A stretch of DNA of 64,000 nt, from contig JAGMWG010000007.1 in the NCBI GenBank assembly GCA_020744225.1, positions 1,550,001 through 1,614,000 on the forward strand, written 5' to 3'. Origin of the DNA: Paraphoma chrysanthemicola (lineage: Eukaryota > Ascomycota > Dothideomycetes > Pleosporales > Phaeosphaeriaceae). Position numbers and translations under genes: made by a program. Shown here in pieces: positions 32,311 to 42,772 of the stretch. The notes under the pieces are model-generated. The model ran no database searches. It had not been told where the DNA came from and saw only the letters and a list, made by a program, of their open reading frames with translations. Position 1 is the first letter of the stretch. The number at the start of each line of letters is the position of its first letter.

Positions 32311-33031
32311 ATGGGTCGTCTTCACAGCAACGGAAAGGGCATATCAGCCTCGGCCATCCCCTACTCTCGCAACCCGCCGGCGTGGCTCAAGACCACCCCC
32401 GAGCAGGTCGTCGAGCAGATCTCCAAGCTCGCGAAGAAGGGCGCCACTCCCTCGCAGTAAGGACAAGCGCGGCATATACAAGATAATGGAATACTGACGG
32501 CATGGCAGGATTGGTGAGATCCTTCGTGACTCTCACGGTATTGCCCAGACCAAGGGTAGGTTTTGCGACTCAAGATTCTTCAACGCATTGCGCTAACAAC
32601 TTCCAGTCGTCACCGGCAACAAGATCCTCCGAATCCTCAAGTCCAGCGGTATGGTTACCTGCCCCGGTTGAAGCGCAAGTCGACAGCAGCTCTGCCCTCG
32701 AGCATCTGCTGCGCTATACAAATCTGCCTCTGTTGGTACAAAGCTGACAGGGAGCCAATAGGCCTTGCCCCCGAGATCCCAGAGGACCTCTACATGCTCA
32801 TCAAGAAGGCTGTTGCCGTCCGCAAGCACCTCTCCACCAACCGCAAGGACCGTGACGGAAAGTTGTAAGTATACCAAAAGTCTAATAGGAGATGTGAGAC
32901 TGACAACGTCCAGCCGCCTCATTCTCATCGAGTCCCGTATCCACCGTCTGTCCCGCTACTACAAGACCGTTGGTGCTCTTCCCCCAACCTGGAGGTACGA
33001 GAGCGCCACTGCCTCTACCCTCGTCGCATAA
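32311..33031 (+). CDS. RPS13: 40S ribosomal protein S13 (uS15)
   Basis: Exons 32311-32456, 32509-32555, 32607-32648, 32762-32864 and 32914-33031 give 151 residues, exactly the eukaryotic S13 length. The protein starts MGRLHSNGKGISASAIPYSR and contains GEILRDSHGIAQTK, VTGNKILRILKSSGLAPEIP and RIHRLSRYYK, all diagnostic. It is a small-subunit protein at the subunit interface and is essential. Four introns of 49-113 nt is intron-dense for so short a gene, which is usual for filamentous-fungal ribosomal protein genes. Intron 3 (113 nt) is the longest; I looked for snoRNA C/D boxes in it and saw no convincing pair. Confidence 0.97.
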
Positions 33032-33386
33032 GCGCGCGTTGGTCGCGAGTGGGTGGTCATGGTGAAGAACATCTGAACGGAGTTATACGGGCATGGATGC
33101 TTTACTACGGATACCTAGCAGGTCACGATCTGGAATGAATCAAAAGCATCAACTCAATTGAATATATAACATGCAATGCCGTGCCATTTTATTCCGAGTT
33201 TGATGTCGCTAACCCTGGGTATCTTCTCTGGCCTGTCCTCCTTGAATTCATCATACTTTTGAACGCCATTGATGCGCCTTGCTACATATCCCTTGCCATA
33301 ATGTTCTTGACATAAAACATCTCATCACTTTCCGCAAGCCATTGTGATCCCCATCGTCATGCCTCTCTAATCCCATCCCCACACCT
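33032..33386. other. Convergent 3' intergenic region (RPS13 / SDC1)
   Basis: 355 bp between convergent stops. Nothing recognised. Confidence 0.6.
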
Positions 33387-33860
33387 TCATCCCTCAATCT
33401 CCGCACTCTTCGCCGCCAAAAACTCGCTCAACCACTTCAACGGCTTCTCCGGCTCCGTCGTCGCCAAATGCTTCATCGCCTCCAGCAAATGCGGAGTAAC
33501 ATGCGTGTTCAAATACACCCTCGTCGGGCTGCCATGCGGTATCGGCTGCGTCGGCGCCTGTTGGACCGGTGCGCTGGGATGCGGGCTGTTGCGCGATGAG
33601 GCTGGCGGTGCTTGTTGGGGTGCTGGCGCGGGTGTAGGCGTTGCGGTTTGGACGGTGGGTTGGAGATTGGGTGTTGGTGGGGCCTGGGGAGTGTGAGTAC
33701 GGGATTTCGAGGGGGGTAGGAGGGTTTGGAGGGAATTTACTTCTTGGATTGGGAGCGAGTCGGTCATCTCAATGTCTGTGGGGATTGGGGTGCCGTTTGC
33801 GATGGGCGTAGGTTCTGGGTCGGCGAGTTCAGACGCAGGGTTGGGGGAGGGTTCAGTCAT
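33387..33860 (-). CDS. SDC1: COMPASS component SDC1 (Dpy-30 domain)
   Basis: Single exon, 157 residues. The C-terminal ~40 residues form a Dpy-30 motif: TRVYLNTHVTPHLLEAMKHL and KPLKWLSEFLAAKS. This helix-turn-helix dimerises and binds the Ash2/Bre2 subunit of the Set1 histone H3K4 methyltransferase complex. The first ~110 residues are disordered, rich in Pro, Thr, Ala and Gln, as in other fungal Sdc1 proteins. Nuclear role in chromatin is inferred from the family. The gene converges with RPS13. Confidence 0.88.
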   Translation of the reverse strand: MTEPSPNPASELADPEPTPIANGTPIPTDIEMTDSLPIQEVNSLQTLLPPSKSRTHTPQAPPTPNLQPTVQTATPTPAPAPQQAPPASSRNSPHPSAPVQQAPTQPIPHGSPTRVYLNTHVTPHLLEAMKHLATTEPEKPLKWLSEFLAAKSAEIEG

Positions 33861-34455
33861 TTTGGCGGAGTGGAGATTGAATATAGGGATCGGATCGATT
33901 GACGCGTCGAGAAGGTGTTGACAAGTGCTTTAATAACGTGTTGAGCTTTGCGCGTTGTGGTGGTGTTGCACATGAACTTTGGAAGCTTGGGGTAGCTTGA
34001 TATTCGGCGATTGCGCGGACGAGCCTCGGCCATTACCTAGTAGCACGACATCGTGTTGAACGAGTTGGTCACTCTGCTTTCACTTAATCATCTGTTTTAT
34101 GAGGGCCCATTGTCTTTCTTGTGTTGTAAGACAATCAATTTCTCTGAATATCAGAGGCACAATTGGAGCTGGGTGTATACTACCTTGGAGCCACACGAGA
34201 TGAACTTGAAAGCATGACAATGCCCAAGCAACTCCATATATATGGGCACAATATATTTGGCCGCGTAATTTGGCTATACATACATTCAGGTCCTCCTAGA
34301 GCCTAATTGAAGTAGTAGCTCGGAGGTATTCAGAGTTGGATGATCCAAGTTCACTTGTACGAGTGCCCACGTCCCGTCTGTCAAAATGAAATGTTGAACT
34401 GCTGTAGTGGACATCAAAGTATGCAGACTGGATTTTTGTATTACAAGCTACTTTC
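33861..34455. other. Divergent intergenic region, no gene recognised
   Basis: 595 bp between SDC1 and the DUF7730-like gene; contains both promoters. No repeat of note. Confidence 0.5.
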
Positions 34456-35223
34456 ATGCTCAATTATGTAGAGCGAGCCTTCACCCATCTCCTCAAATTC
34501 TCCTCCTACGTCCCCTTTCATCTGCTCAAGTTCACCCTCCTTCCCAGTGGAGAGACCGCCCTGCTCATCCGCACCGAGCCACCCTTCCCCCTCCTCTCTC
34601 TCCCTCTCCACATCCGCACCAAAATTTTCACCGTGCTACTCAAACACTTTTCCCCAACCATCCCCATCACCCTCAAATCCAAAGCCCGCACAGTCTGCAG
34701 CCCAGACTACCACGGCCGCAACACACTCACCCTACTCCGCTCATGCAAACAACTCCACACCGAAGCCACACCACTCGTATATGCGCAGACACTCACATTC
34801 CCCGGCACGCAAATCGCAAGCTCTTTCCTCCTCTCCATCGGCTCAAACCGACGCCTCCTCCGCTCCTTGCGCAGCGAAACATACGCCTCGTCCTCCGCTC
34901 GCACAATGTTCCACTTACTTTCCGAAGCACACAACATCCAGCGCCTGAGCTTCGCACACGTCAGCAGCTCCGAGACACCGGCCAAGGCGGTGCAGAATAT
35001 TTGGAAAGATGCGGGCGCGTGGTTGAGTGGGCTTGATCGTGCGGATCCGGTCAAGGGGCTGGAGGTGTTGAGGTTTGATGAGCGTGCGTTTCATGTGAGG
35101 GAGAAGGATGGGAAGGGTGGTGGGTATAGGGTAATGTGTTGGGGCGCGGCGGAGCAGATGGAGTTCTTGGAGGGGTTGAGGGCGAGGATGGTGGGGGTGA
35201 GAAAGGGTGGGAAGGGGGAGTAA
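34456..35223 (+). CDS. F-box-like / DUF7730-type protein of unknown function
   Basis: Single exon, 255 residues. The pattern LLSLPLHIRTKIFTVLLKHF followed about 45 residues later by LTLLRSCKQLHTEATPLVYA is the signature of a family abundant in Dothideomycetes (DUF7730 or F-box-like: an LP-x-IR-xKI-Y helix, then a CxQIxxEA helix). These proteins often act as substrate-recognition modules, but this member lacks an obvious second domain and its function is unknown. The C-terminal third is Gly/Lys-rich. The start at 34456 is the first ATG in frame with a plausible N-terminus, but an upstream exon cannot be excluded. Confidence 0.65.
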   Translation: MLNYVERAFTHLLKFSSYVPFHLLKFTLLPSGETALLIRTEPPFPLLSLPLHIRTKIFTVLLKHFSPTIPITLKSKARTVCSPDYHGRNTLTLLRSCKQLHTEATPLVYAQTLTFPGTQIASSFLLSIGSNRRLLRSLRSETYASSSARTMFHLLSEAHNIQRLSFAHVSSSETPAKAVQNIWKDAGAWLSGLDRADPVKGLEVLRFDERAFHVREKDGKGGGYRVMCWGAAEQMEFLEGLRARMVGVRKGGKGE

Positions 35224-36094
35224 GTGGAAATGACGGAGGGAGATGAGTTGGGGAGTGTGGTGCACGGAAAAGTTTGTTGCTTGCAACGAAAAGTTCGGGT
35301 GTTTTATCGTTTCTTGATGTGGAGCTATGGAGTTGGGTTTAATCTTGGGCGAACTGGGAAATACGGGACACTATTGAGCCAGGCATTGCTGTAGAGTTTC
35401 GGCTCCTGCGGTTATTAGTCCCACTGGTCCGACTGCCGCTGACCCAAAAGGCGGACGATCAGCAGTCCCCATGGGATTTTACGAGGTTGGTAGTGAGTTT
35501 ACCCAACTTGTATGGTTTCAATCAAAGTCCAGAAGACATAAGGTCCAACTCGAGTGCAATCCAGCAAGTCTTGCCTTTGCAATCATCAAGCAGCGTGAGA
35601 GGCCATGGCCAAAACAGCCTGCAGGACATATAGCGGAGGTCGACATCTTGTTATGACTCGCTGCGTGTCAGTGCCAGGAACATATGATATAGAGCAATGC
35701 AGCCAGGTTCGTCCTGGGGTCCTACGACAAAGAAATCCGTTACCGACAACGAGTGGCGGGCTTTCTCGAGTTCAGCAAACAGCAACAGCAAGCAAGAACT
35801 CACCAGGCATGGTATAATCCAGACATAACGAGGAGGGGGGGAGCACGATCACAGAAACCTAAGGGAATCAGCTTGTAAATGGTTTGTAGATTGTCTTTTG
35901 TTACCATGTGGCCGAAGACTCGCCATCCAGTCTTGCGACTCTCACTACCGAAATCTGCTAAAAACAGCAGCCACATCGCCAACGCCAGTCCCAAATCCCC
36001 CAATGCGCTAAACTATGATACACGACGGGTATATGCAACCCAGATGAAGTAAATCAAGTTACCATGACTTAGAAATGGGTGAAGAGCCTTACTA
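35224..36094. other. Convergent intergenic region, no gene recognised
   Basis: 871 bp. Short open frames on both strands lack resemblance to known proteins. An imperfect palindrome of GACTGC words near 35430-35470 is the only structure noticed. Confidence 0.5.
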
Positions 36095-39000
36095 TTAAAT
36101 GAAGATATCCAACTCATGCCGCCTCACAGTTTCGTCCTCGAAGGTGGGGTAAGCTGGCGTCATGGAGTCGGCGGCCTGGACATAAGCATCGTTGTAGATA
36201 CGCCAGTACGGCTGTCGAACCTTTCGAGCAGGATGGAACAAACCTGCCCAGACGTAGTTGAGAACCAAGGGGGCACCGACAGCCATGCGAATACCTTCGA
36301 TGGCTTCGACAATGCGGTCGATGACGTGCGGGCTTGTCTCAAAGAGATTGGGCCACAGCAGGTTGAGCAGATGGATCATGGCATCTTCGCAATCCAGTCC
36401 GACGCAGCCGAGCGCAACGTGCTTGACGACCGAGGCTGCGGTTTGACGATGAACCTGGTCTCGATCGATGAGAGCGTCTTCGAGCAACGGAGTGATGGCA
36501 TAGACATAGTCCTTGGCCATCTCACCAATGTACTCGAACATGAATGAGAGTGACTTGAGGACTCCGTTCTGGACGTTGAGCTCTGGAACACGGTACTCGT
36601 TCATCAGAGCTGGGAGGACAGTGAATGGAGCGCAGGTTTCAGCGACAATTCCAATGGCGACGGCAGTACAGACACGAGACTGACGTTCTTGAACACGAAG
36701 ATTACCGAGAAGTGTTGCGAGGACATCCTGAGGACCAATCGCCTTTGCAATGTAACCGAACGTGTTGTTAGCGGCACGTCGGATGCCCTTCTTGTGTGCT
36801 TTGAGCATGTCCAACAGTTCGAAGCAGATTCTCATCCACTCTCTGGGGTTAACATAATTGGCGCCGCGATCGGCGATACGTCCGACAAGATCAATGGTGT
36901 TCTCTTGTACCTTCTCATGTCGATTGCGCAGGATGGGTGTAAGTCGGGGCAACAGATCCTTGATGGGCGGCTGCATAGCGTGGAGTCCTACGACGGTGAC
37001 GATAGCACGAAGCGCACCCAGGATGGAACCGAGCACCTCCGGATACTCTTCACCAAGGTACTCGTACAACGCTTGGGCGAGTTTGATCAGCTGGGGATCC
37101 TCATCACACTTTTGCATAACAAAAGTGATCCGCGAAATCAGGTCGGCTGCTTGTTGGCGAACAGTAGCCGACTTGTTGTTCAGACGAGCGAGCACTGTTG
37201 CGACGATCTGTGGGAGATAGGTCTTTGTGCGCTCGCCAAGTGCGTTCACGACAGTAGCAAAACCGTCGATAACAATGGGGTCCTCGATGGTTTGGTCCTG
37301 GAACGCAACGAGCACACCATCAATTAGCTGTTCCTCCAATCGCTGGTCGACATCGTGCGCACCAAGTGTGCTGATGACCTTGTCCACGGTCTCAACGGTC
37401 ATCTTGCGGTATGCCTCATTTTCGTCCTTCATGTTGTTGACTATGCGGCCGACTATCTCAGCAACACCAGCCTTTTGCGCCAGATCAACGGTGGTGTCGA
37501 CTACTTGGCGGTAGTTGCGCTTATCGAGGGCCATGCGTCGCACCCAGAAGTGCTTGAAGAATTCTGGCAGAACGTTGTCCTTGAGGTACACCGGAGTGAC
37601 ACCTGCTGTGTTCGAGCATTGGGAGACGACCTTCAGTACAACCTTCTTCATCTCTTCATCAGGAGACTGGAATTCTCGGATGACAATCTCCATGATTTGG
37701 CTAGTGTAGTAGTTTGAGTATTCTTCGTCCATGAGAGGGATGACATAGCCGACGGCTTTGAGGAACGAGGCAAGAGCCTTTCCACGTTGTCGTCGTGCTC
37801 CTGTCCAGAGAGGGTTTAGGATGTCATCAAAAGACTCGATACCATACGGGCTCGCAGCTTCAGCAAGTGCAGCAAGCGCAAGTGCTGTGACCATGCGGAC
37901 TTTTGGCTGTTCGTCGTTCAGATTCTCTCCGATGCACTCAACCAAACCCTTCAAGTGAGGCAAGATCGCGCAACCCATCAGGATGGGTATTTGTTGAACA
38001 ATCTTAACACCAGTATGACGAGCATGCCATGACTTCTTGGACCGGCAGACAGCTCTGAGGAAGGGAAGTAGCGCAGGTATGCCAAGGGCTGAGGCAACGA
38101 CGGCAAACGCTCGGGCGGTGGTGTTTCGAACGTACTCGTCTTGATGATCGAGATCCGGGCGCATGGTACTGATCATGTGTGCCAGACCAGCCGCCTTTGC
38201 GAGATTGGAGATGATTTCTCGGCCCTCTACACGTGCGTAATAGTCCTGGTCGATAAGCAATGGCTCGATGACGACCAAGATCTTGTGCACGTATGGTCGA
38301 ACGAGGTCGTCGAGCTTATACAGAACACGATCAATGACCTTGACGAGCAGATGGCGCTCCTGGTCCTCTAGCGACCGCTCCATGAGTAGGGGTAGAATCT
38401 GGTTAAACAGAGCACCGGCTCCAAATTGTCGAGCGTTGTCGGTGAGCTGTCGAAGTGCAGTCTTTCGCATGGGTGGCGTGCCGTTCTTGACCTTCAGGAG
38501 AAGGCGCATGATCTTTCGCTCCTTGAGCTCCTCGACGGTCATCTCATTTTCGTCGGCGCCGTCCGTGAGCTTGCCAAAGTACTTCATGTCCTCATTCTTG
38601 AAGAACTGCAAGTCACCCACACCCGGAATCTCAGTAGGCAGCTGCTTGCCCATGGCCGCCAAGCTGTTGTCAGCCTCTGGAAGCAAGAAACCTTGGTACC
38701 CAGTTGGAAGCACCGCTGCTCCGGGAGGCCGTCGCACTGGCTCGTAGCCTGGGGGTGCCTCAAGGATCTTGTAGCCATCCTTCTCTCCTGGGAGCATCAT
38801 GTCCAGCTGCTCATCGGACAGCGGAGCATTGCGGCTCGAGATGTCGGTGCCAAATGTGAAGGAAGGTATCGTTGTCCGGGCGCCGTTCGCGACGGGTGCA
38901 GGAGTTGCGCCACCAGCTGGGGCAACAGCAGTCGTATCCCATCGTGATCGCACTGGAGCTGCGGCCTCAGAAGCTTTCTCCGCCTCGGCCTCTGGGCCCG

Positions 39001-39688
39001 GAGACCACCGGGATCGCTTCTTGGGCTCTTTCTCTTCTTTGGCCTCCTCTTTGACAGCTGGCGCCTCGTCCGCAGCACCCTCGTCCCACCGACGCCTCTT
39101 GCGCTTCTTCTCCATGGGCGGCGTCTTGTCGCCGTTGACTGGGGCAGCGCCATCATTGAGGGTAGGTTGGTGGTCTAGCACTTCATTGCCGCCGTTCTTC
39201 TCGCGCTCCTCGATAACCCTCCTGACACGCGCCTCCTCGCGCTCAAACTCCCGCTCCTTCATAATCTCTTTGTAGGAGAGACCACCATCTTTGCTGTCTT
39301 TCGCGAACGGGTCTGCGCGGTCGGGCGATAATGCGCGATCGAAGCGCCGCCGTTGGTAGTCGGTCTCGCGAGAGGCGATCTGGGCTTGCTTCTCGCGGCT
39401 GTCGAGAATGTCGTCCTCGGCAGTGGCGCCGTGCGCGTACTCGTTCAGGATCTCCTTGGAAGCTGTGTATGCACCGACCAAGCTGCGCCCATTCAGCGAG
39501 GGCTCGATGTCCATGTCATCGTGGTCTTGGACGGCGATGGAGGTGTCGTAGCCCGAGTACTTGTCGACGCCGTTGCTGCCGAAGAGCTCCTTATCCGACG
39601 CCTCGGTGAGCGACTGCTTGTTGTTGGACGTGTCTCCATCGCCAGAGCCGTTGGGCCTTGAGCTTTTGCCTGCGCGCGGTCCGGCCAT
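36095..39688 (-). CDS. Splicing factor 3B subunit 1 (SF3B1 / Prp10 / Hsh155)
   Basis: Single exon, 1197 residues from the ATG at 39688 (MAGPRAGKSSRPNG). An in-frame ATG at 39865 would add 59 residues of unlikely sequence. The N-terminal third is charged and holds U2AF-ligand motifs (KRRRWDEGAADE, KRSRWSPGPE, VRSRWDTT), which bind UHM proteins such as U2AF65. The rest is a superhelix of HEAT repeats, very conserved, e.g. ARAFAVVASALGIPALLPFL, NYYTSQIMEIVIREFQSPDE and QPYWRIYNDAYVQ. It is the scaffold of the U2 snRNP SF3b complex that clamps the branch-point helix. The many short introns with CTAAC branch points nearby are its substrates. Absence of introns in such a long gene is notable. Confidence 0.96.
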   Translation of the reverse strand: MAGPRAGKSSRPNGSGDGDTSNNKQSLTEASDKELFGSNGVDKYSGYDTSIAVQDHDDMDIEPSLNGRSLVGAYTASKEILNEYAHGATAEDDILDSREKQAQIASRETDYQRRRFDRALSPDRADPFAKDSKDGGLSYKEIMKEREFEREEARVRRVIEEREKNGGNEVLDHQPTLNDGAAPVNGDKTPPMEKKRKRRRWDEGAADEAPAVKEEAKEEKEPKKRSRWSPGPEAEAEKASEAAAPVRSRWDTTAVAPAGGATPAPVANGARTTIPSFTFGTDISSRNAPLSDEQLDMMLPGEKDGYKILEAPPGYEPVRRPPGAAVLPTGYQGFLLPEADNSLAAMGKQLPTEIPGVGDLQFFKNEDMKYFGKLTDGADENEMTVEELKERKIMRLLLKVKNGTPPMRKTALRQLTDNARQFGAGALFNQILPLLMERSLEDQERHLLVKVIDRVLYKLDDLVRPYVHKILVVIEPLLIDQDYYARVEGREIISNLAKAAGLAHMISTMRPDLDHQDEYVRNTTARAFAVVASALGIPALLPFLRAVCRSKKSWHARHTGVKIVQQIPILMGCAILPHLKGLVECIGENLNDEQPKVRMVTALALAALAEAASPYGIESFDDILNPLWTGARRQRGKALASFLKAVGYVIPLMDEEYSNYYTSQIMEIVIREFQSPDEEMKKVVLKVVSQCSNTAGVTPVYLKDNVLPEFFKHFWVRRMALDKRNYRQVVDTTVDLAQKAGVAEIVGRIVNNMKDENEAYRKMTVETVDKVISTLGAHDVDQRLEEQLIDGVLVAFQDQTIEDPIVIDGFATVVNALGERTKTYLPQIVATVLARLNNKSATVRQQAADLISRITFVMQKCDEDPQLIKLAQALYEYLGEEYPEVLGSILGALRAIVTVVGLHAMQPPIKDLLPRLTPILRNRHEKVQENTIDLVGRIADRGANYVNPREWMRICFELLDMLKAHKKGIRRAANNTFGYIAKAIGPQDVLATLLGNLRVQERQSRVCTAVAIGIVAETCAPFTVLPALMNEYRVPELNVQNGVLKSLSFMFEYIGEMAKDYVYAITPLLEDALIDRDQVHRQTAASVVKHVALGCVGLDCEDAMIHLLNLLWPNLFETSPHVIDRIVEAIEGIRMAVGAPLVLNYVWAGLFHPARKVRQPYWRIYNDAYVQAADSMTPAYPTFEDETVRRHELDIFI

Positions 39689-40966
39689 TGTGCTGCAGGT
39701 TGGGGATGATTGGGGTTGCGTCGGCGATGATCGAGGGGATGCATGAGGGCAAAGTTTCGTGATGCTTGGCACACGCTCGCTAGCGCGATTTTGTCTCTGG
39801 TCACGTGCGGTCGCGAAGGCAGGCATGTCACATGTCGGCAGTGCACGCCGTTCTTGGGATTGCACAGCGACTACGCCCGAAGTACTTCCTGTACAGCCCT
39901 GCCAGAGTCACGATGCACCGAGAGGAGCTGCCAGTCCGGCCAATCTGCCGACTGAGCCTCGCCGACTGAGCCTCGCTGTCTGACGCAGTCAATCCAATAC
40001 AAGGGAGCGTTCACAGCCTTCTGTCTGTCAAGCTATACGACGCTGGTCCGGCCGCGCAAGTTCACATGGGCAAGACACCACTGCACGAGTTGCCCAGCCT
40101 TGTTCACCCTTTCCAACACCTTCATCGAGGGCGCGCCCAGCCTGGCAGGTGTCGCGTGCGTATTGCAGCAATCTAGATTGCCCATGTTTGACTGCTCTAA
40201 GCCATTGGGCGACGAAGGACGTTCGCCGGCTGACCGGCTTCCCATAGTGAGAAGCGCGTCTTGTAACTGCCCTTTCCAAGGAGCGTACTTTAGGTCGTAC
40301 ATCAGGAATGTGAGTCGACGCACCTCACCTGCGCGAGATGTCCCGGTTAAAAATGCTCGGAGGGGACTTGTCTCGCCACGTGCAGCGTGCCATCGTGCCA
40401 TCGCGAGATCGTGCCCAATCTGAACATTTCTAGCTGCTTCGTAATATTCCCACATCACGAACGCAACGGCGCAAATCCCAGCTCTGGTGATCGCCCGTCT
40501 GCATTGGAGCCAATGTCATCGCCACAAGCGGCGCGGCGTCCGCGCAGGCTGCTCCCAATTAGACAGGCACTATTCTTAGCATCTCACCAGCGGGGGCAAC
40601 CCACAAAACCTCCGGCCGGTTACGAATGCCCACAGACGGCAGGCTTCGTATGACGACCAGAACGACGAATTATCGGAGGCGCATGCCGTGCGAGGTGGGC
40701 TAATGGGAACGTTTTGCGCTCAAGCAAGGGCCTGAAACGACGTCGTGCTGGTTGCGCACGCTGTGTTGCTGCGAGGACTAGGTTACACTTCCGGGATCTC
40801 GGTACGGGGCATGGTGGCATTGCATCTGCGCTGATAATCAGACGCTTGCCCATGTTGTCGTAAGAGTTCGCTCGCACTACCTTTCTCCCTGGTCATCCAT
40901 TTTCATTTCACTATTGCTGTCCTCTCTCATAGCGTTGCGATCTTCCTGTTCATTTAGCGAGTCGAC
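39689..40966. other. GC-rich divergent intergenic region
   Basis: 1.28 kb between SF3B1 and the Cys-rich protein gene; both promoters lie here. Several long random-looking frames occur because the DNA is GC-rich; none resembles a family I know. Confidence 0.5.
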
Positions 40967-42772
40967 ATGCCAGCCACTGGAGTTGTGGCGCAAAGTTCCA
41001 GTTCACACGATGTTCACCCTCTATTGCGCCACCCCAAACCCATAACACGAGATTCCGCCAAAGCCCAACGAATGCTAGGGCTGATAGCTGATTCTGAGGA
41101 GAAATTGACGGGACTGCATCGCGAGAGGTCGAAGACCACCAAATGGTTGGAAAGACCACTCTATGCCCACCTGGATGTATCCGATATAGAATCAGAAAAG
41201 GAAGACAACCACAAACAGGACCAAACGCCTTCAGCAATAGGCGATGACGTGAAGAACGTTGATCTTCTGGAGCGATGGAATAAGCCGGCTCGACCCACAT
41301 CTTTTAGCTCCGAAGATGCCGCGCAAGTCTCTGTAGAGCCTAAGACTAAGCTTGACACCTCGTTCAACAAGAGAAGACCAGAACCGTTGACGAATCTACG
41401 CCCTGTCTCCTATCAATCTCAACATCATTTGTCGCCGCAATGGACCGTATCACCAGCCACAATGACTCCTATTGTGCAGCGACGACCAATTTCGATGCAG
41501 CCAAACAGCCCAAGCATGCAAAGAAGTAGTTTCTCATCGGTCAGCAGCTCGAGCTCGCTTCAAGTGGTTCACCCGCAAACATGGCCTGCCCCTGGATTAC
41601 ATCGTCAACCAAACTGTCGAACGGAACGCCCAGTATCGTATCAGCCACCAAGCAGCTCCATGTCAGAACAAGACAATTACATGTCATTGAGCAGCCCAGA
41701 TGTAACAGACCGAAGGCCCCGACCAACCTCTTTTGCAACATTTCAGCATCGTGAGCGTCGGCACAGCAAGATTGCTTCCTCGAGAGGCTTGCGAAACAAT
41801 AGCTATCCGAATTACTCCAGGCCTATGTCTGGCATTGCGCCGGCTCGTGCAATTCCTGGTGAAACCATCGAGGATGACGCTATCTACAATCGCTTCAACG
41901 ACAACGAAGTTGGCCCACCGTCCCCCTCGTCACCCATACGCGCTGCTTTGGATGGATTTGAGATGAGCAGTGGCAAGAAACAAGACCAAAAGAAGCCAAA
42001 GCACAGGTGGTCGGCCATTCCACACACATTGAAGAAGCTTGCAGTACGAAGGACGTCTGGATCAGCGCAAGAACGGCCGCCGCCAGAGATTAATATCGAC
42101 AGCATAAGACGCATGAACCTTACTGAGCAGAATCTACACTGGTACGAAGGTGAGGCCAACCCGCCAATGTCAACCCAATCGACACCAGGGTTGAAGACCC
42201 TTCCGACGCCAACGTATTCCCCCATGGAGCATCCTGCGCTCGAATCCACATTGCCGCCGCCTTTCGCACCATGGGCAGACGCTCCACCAAGCCCAGCGTT
42301 GTCCCAAGAAAAGCTTCGAAGCAGTGATGCATCGTTGTCGCCTACCAGGAAACGTACTCAGTCACGACTATCCATTGAAAATGTCCCGAGTCGTCCGGAC
42401 TCCATGCATTCTCGCAACAGTAGCTTTGGCTTCCCATCACCAGTCAGACACATCCCACCCCCACAAATGGCAGCCGACATCCCCGTCAGCCCACGACCCG
42501 TCTCACGCAGAGCTACACCGTGTCTTGAGCGTACTTGCATTATATGTAAAGTCACCAAGGAACCATCAGCCTTTGTGAGTCGTCGCATCGCCGCGAACTG
42601 CTGGCACGAACCAGCGACTTGCTTCCAGTGTCTCCAGGCGCATATCGAGAAATGCGTCATGGCAGTCGGTTGGGAACAGTGTACGTGTCCGGAGTGTGGT
42701 GAGCGTATAACGTATGAGGATATGGGTGCGCTGGCGGATGATGATAATACATTAATACGGTGGGAGAGCTGA
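40967..42772 (+). CDS. Disordered protein with C-terminal RING/IBR-like Cys-His domain
   Basis: Single exon, 601 residues. Most of the protein is low-complexity, rich in Ser, Pro, Arg and Gln, with basic patches. The last ~75 residues hold a zinc-binding array: CIICKVTKE, then R-x3-ANCWHEPATCFQCLQAH, IEKC, and CTCPECGERITYEDM. The spacing C-x2-C...C-x-H...C-x2-C...C-x2-C resembles a RING or in-between-RING finger, suggesting ubiquitin ligase activity or protein binding. This is an inference from cysteine spacing; I do not recognise the family by name. The start ATG opens MPATGVVAQSSSSHDVHP, with no earlier in-frame ATG. Confidence 0.75.
   Translation: MPATGVVAQSSSSHDVHPLLRHPKPITRDSAKAQRMLGLIADSEEKLTGLHRERSKTTKWLERPLYAHLDVSDIESEKEDNHKQDQTPSAIGDDVKNVDLLERWNKPARPTSFSSEDAAQVSVEPKTKLDTSFNKRRPEPLTNLRPVSYQSQHHLSPQWTVSPATMTPIVQRRPISMQPNSPSMQRSSFSSVSSSSSLQVVHPQTWPAPGLHRQPNCRTERPVSYQPPSSSMSEQDNYMSLSSPDVTDRRPRPTSFATFQHRERRHSKIASSRGLRNNSYPNYSRPMSGIAPARAIPGETIEDDAIYNRFNDNEVGPPSPSSPIRAALDGFEMSSGKKQDQKKPKHRWSAIPHTLKKLAVRRTSGSAQERPPPEINIDSIRRMNLTEQNLHWYEGEANPPMSTQSTPGLKTLPTPTYSPMEHPALESTLPPPFAPWADAPPSPALSQEKLRSSDASLSPTRKRTQSRLSIENVPSRPDSMHSRNSSFGFPSPVRHIPPPQMAADIPVSPRPVSRRATPCLERTCIICKVTKEPSAFVSRRIAANCWHEPATCFQCLQAHIEKCVMAVGWEQCTCPECGERITYEDMGALADDDNTLIRWES

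Noticed and set aside
32649..32761. snoRNA inside RPS13 intron 3
   Set aside because: The intron is longer than its neighbours, but no C box (RTGATGA) paired with a D box was seen.
40033..40458. 141-codon minus-strand frame upstream of the RING-like gene
   Set aside because: Long frames are common by chance in this GC-rich stretch; no domain, and composition resembles random translation.
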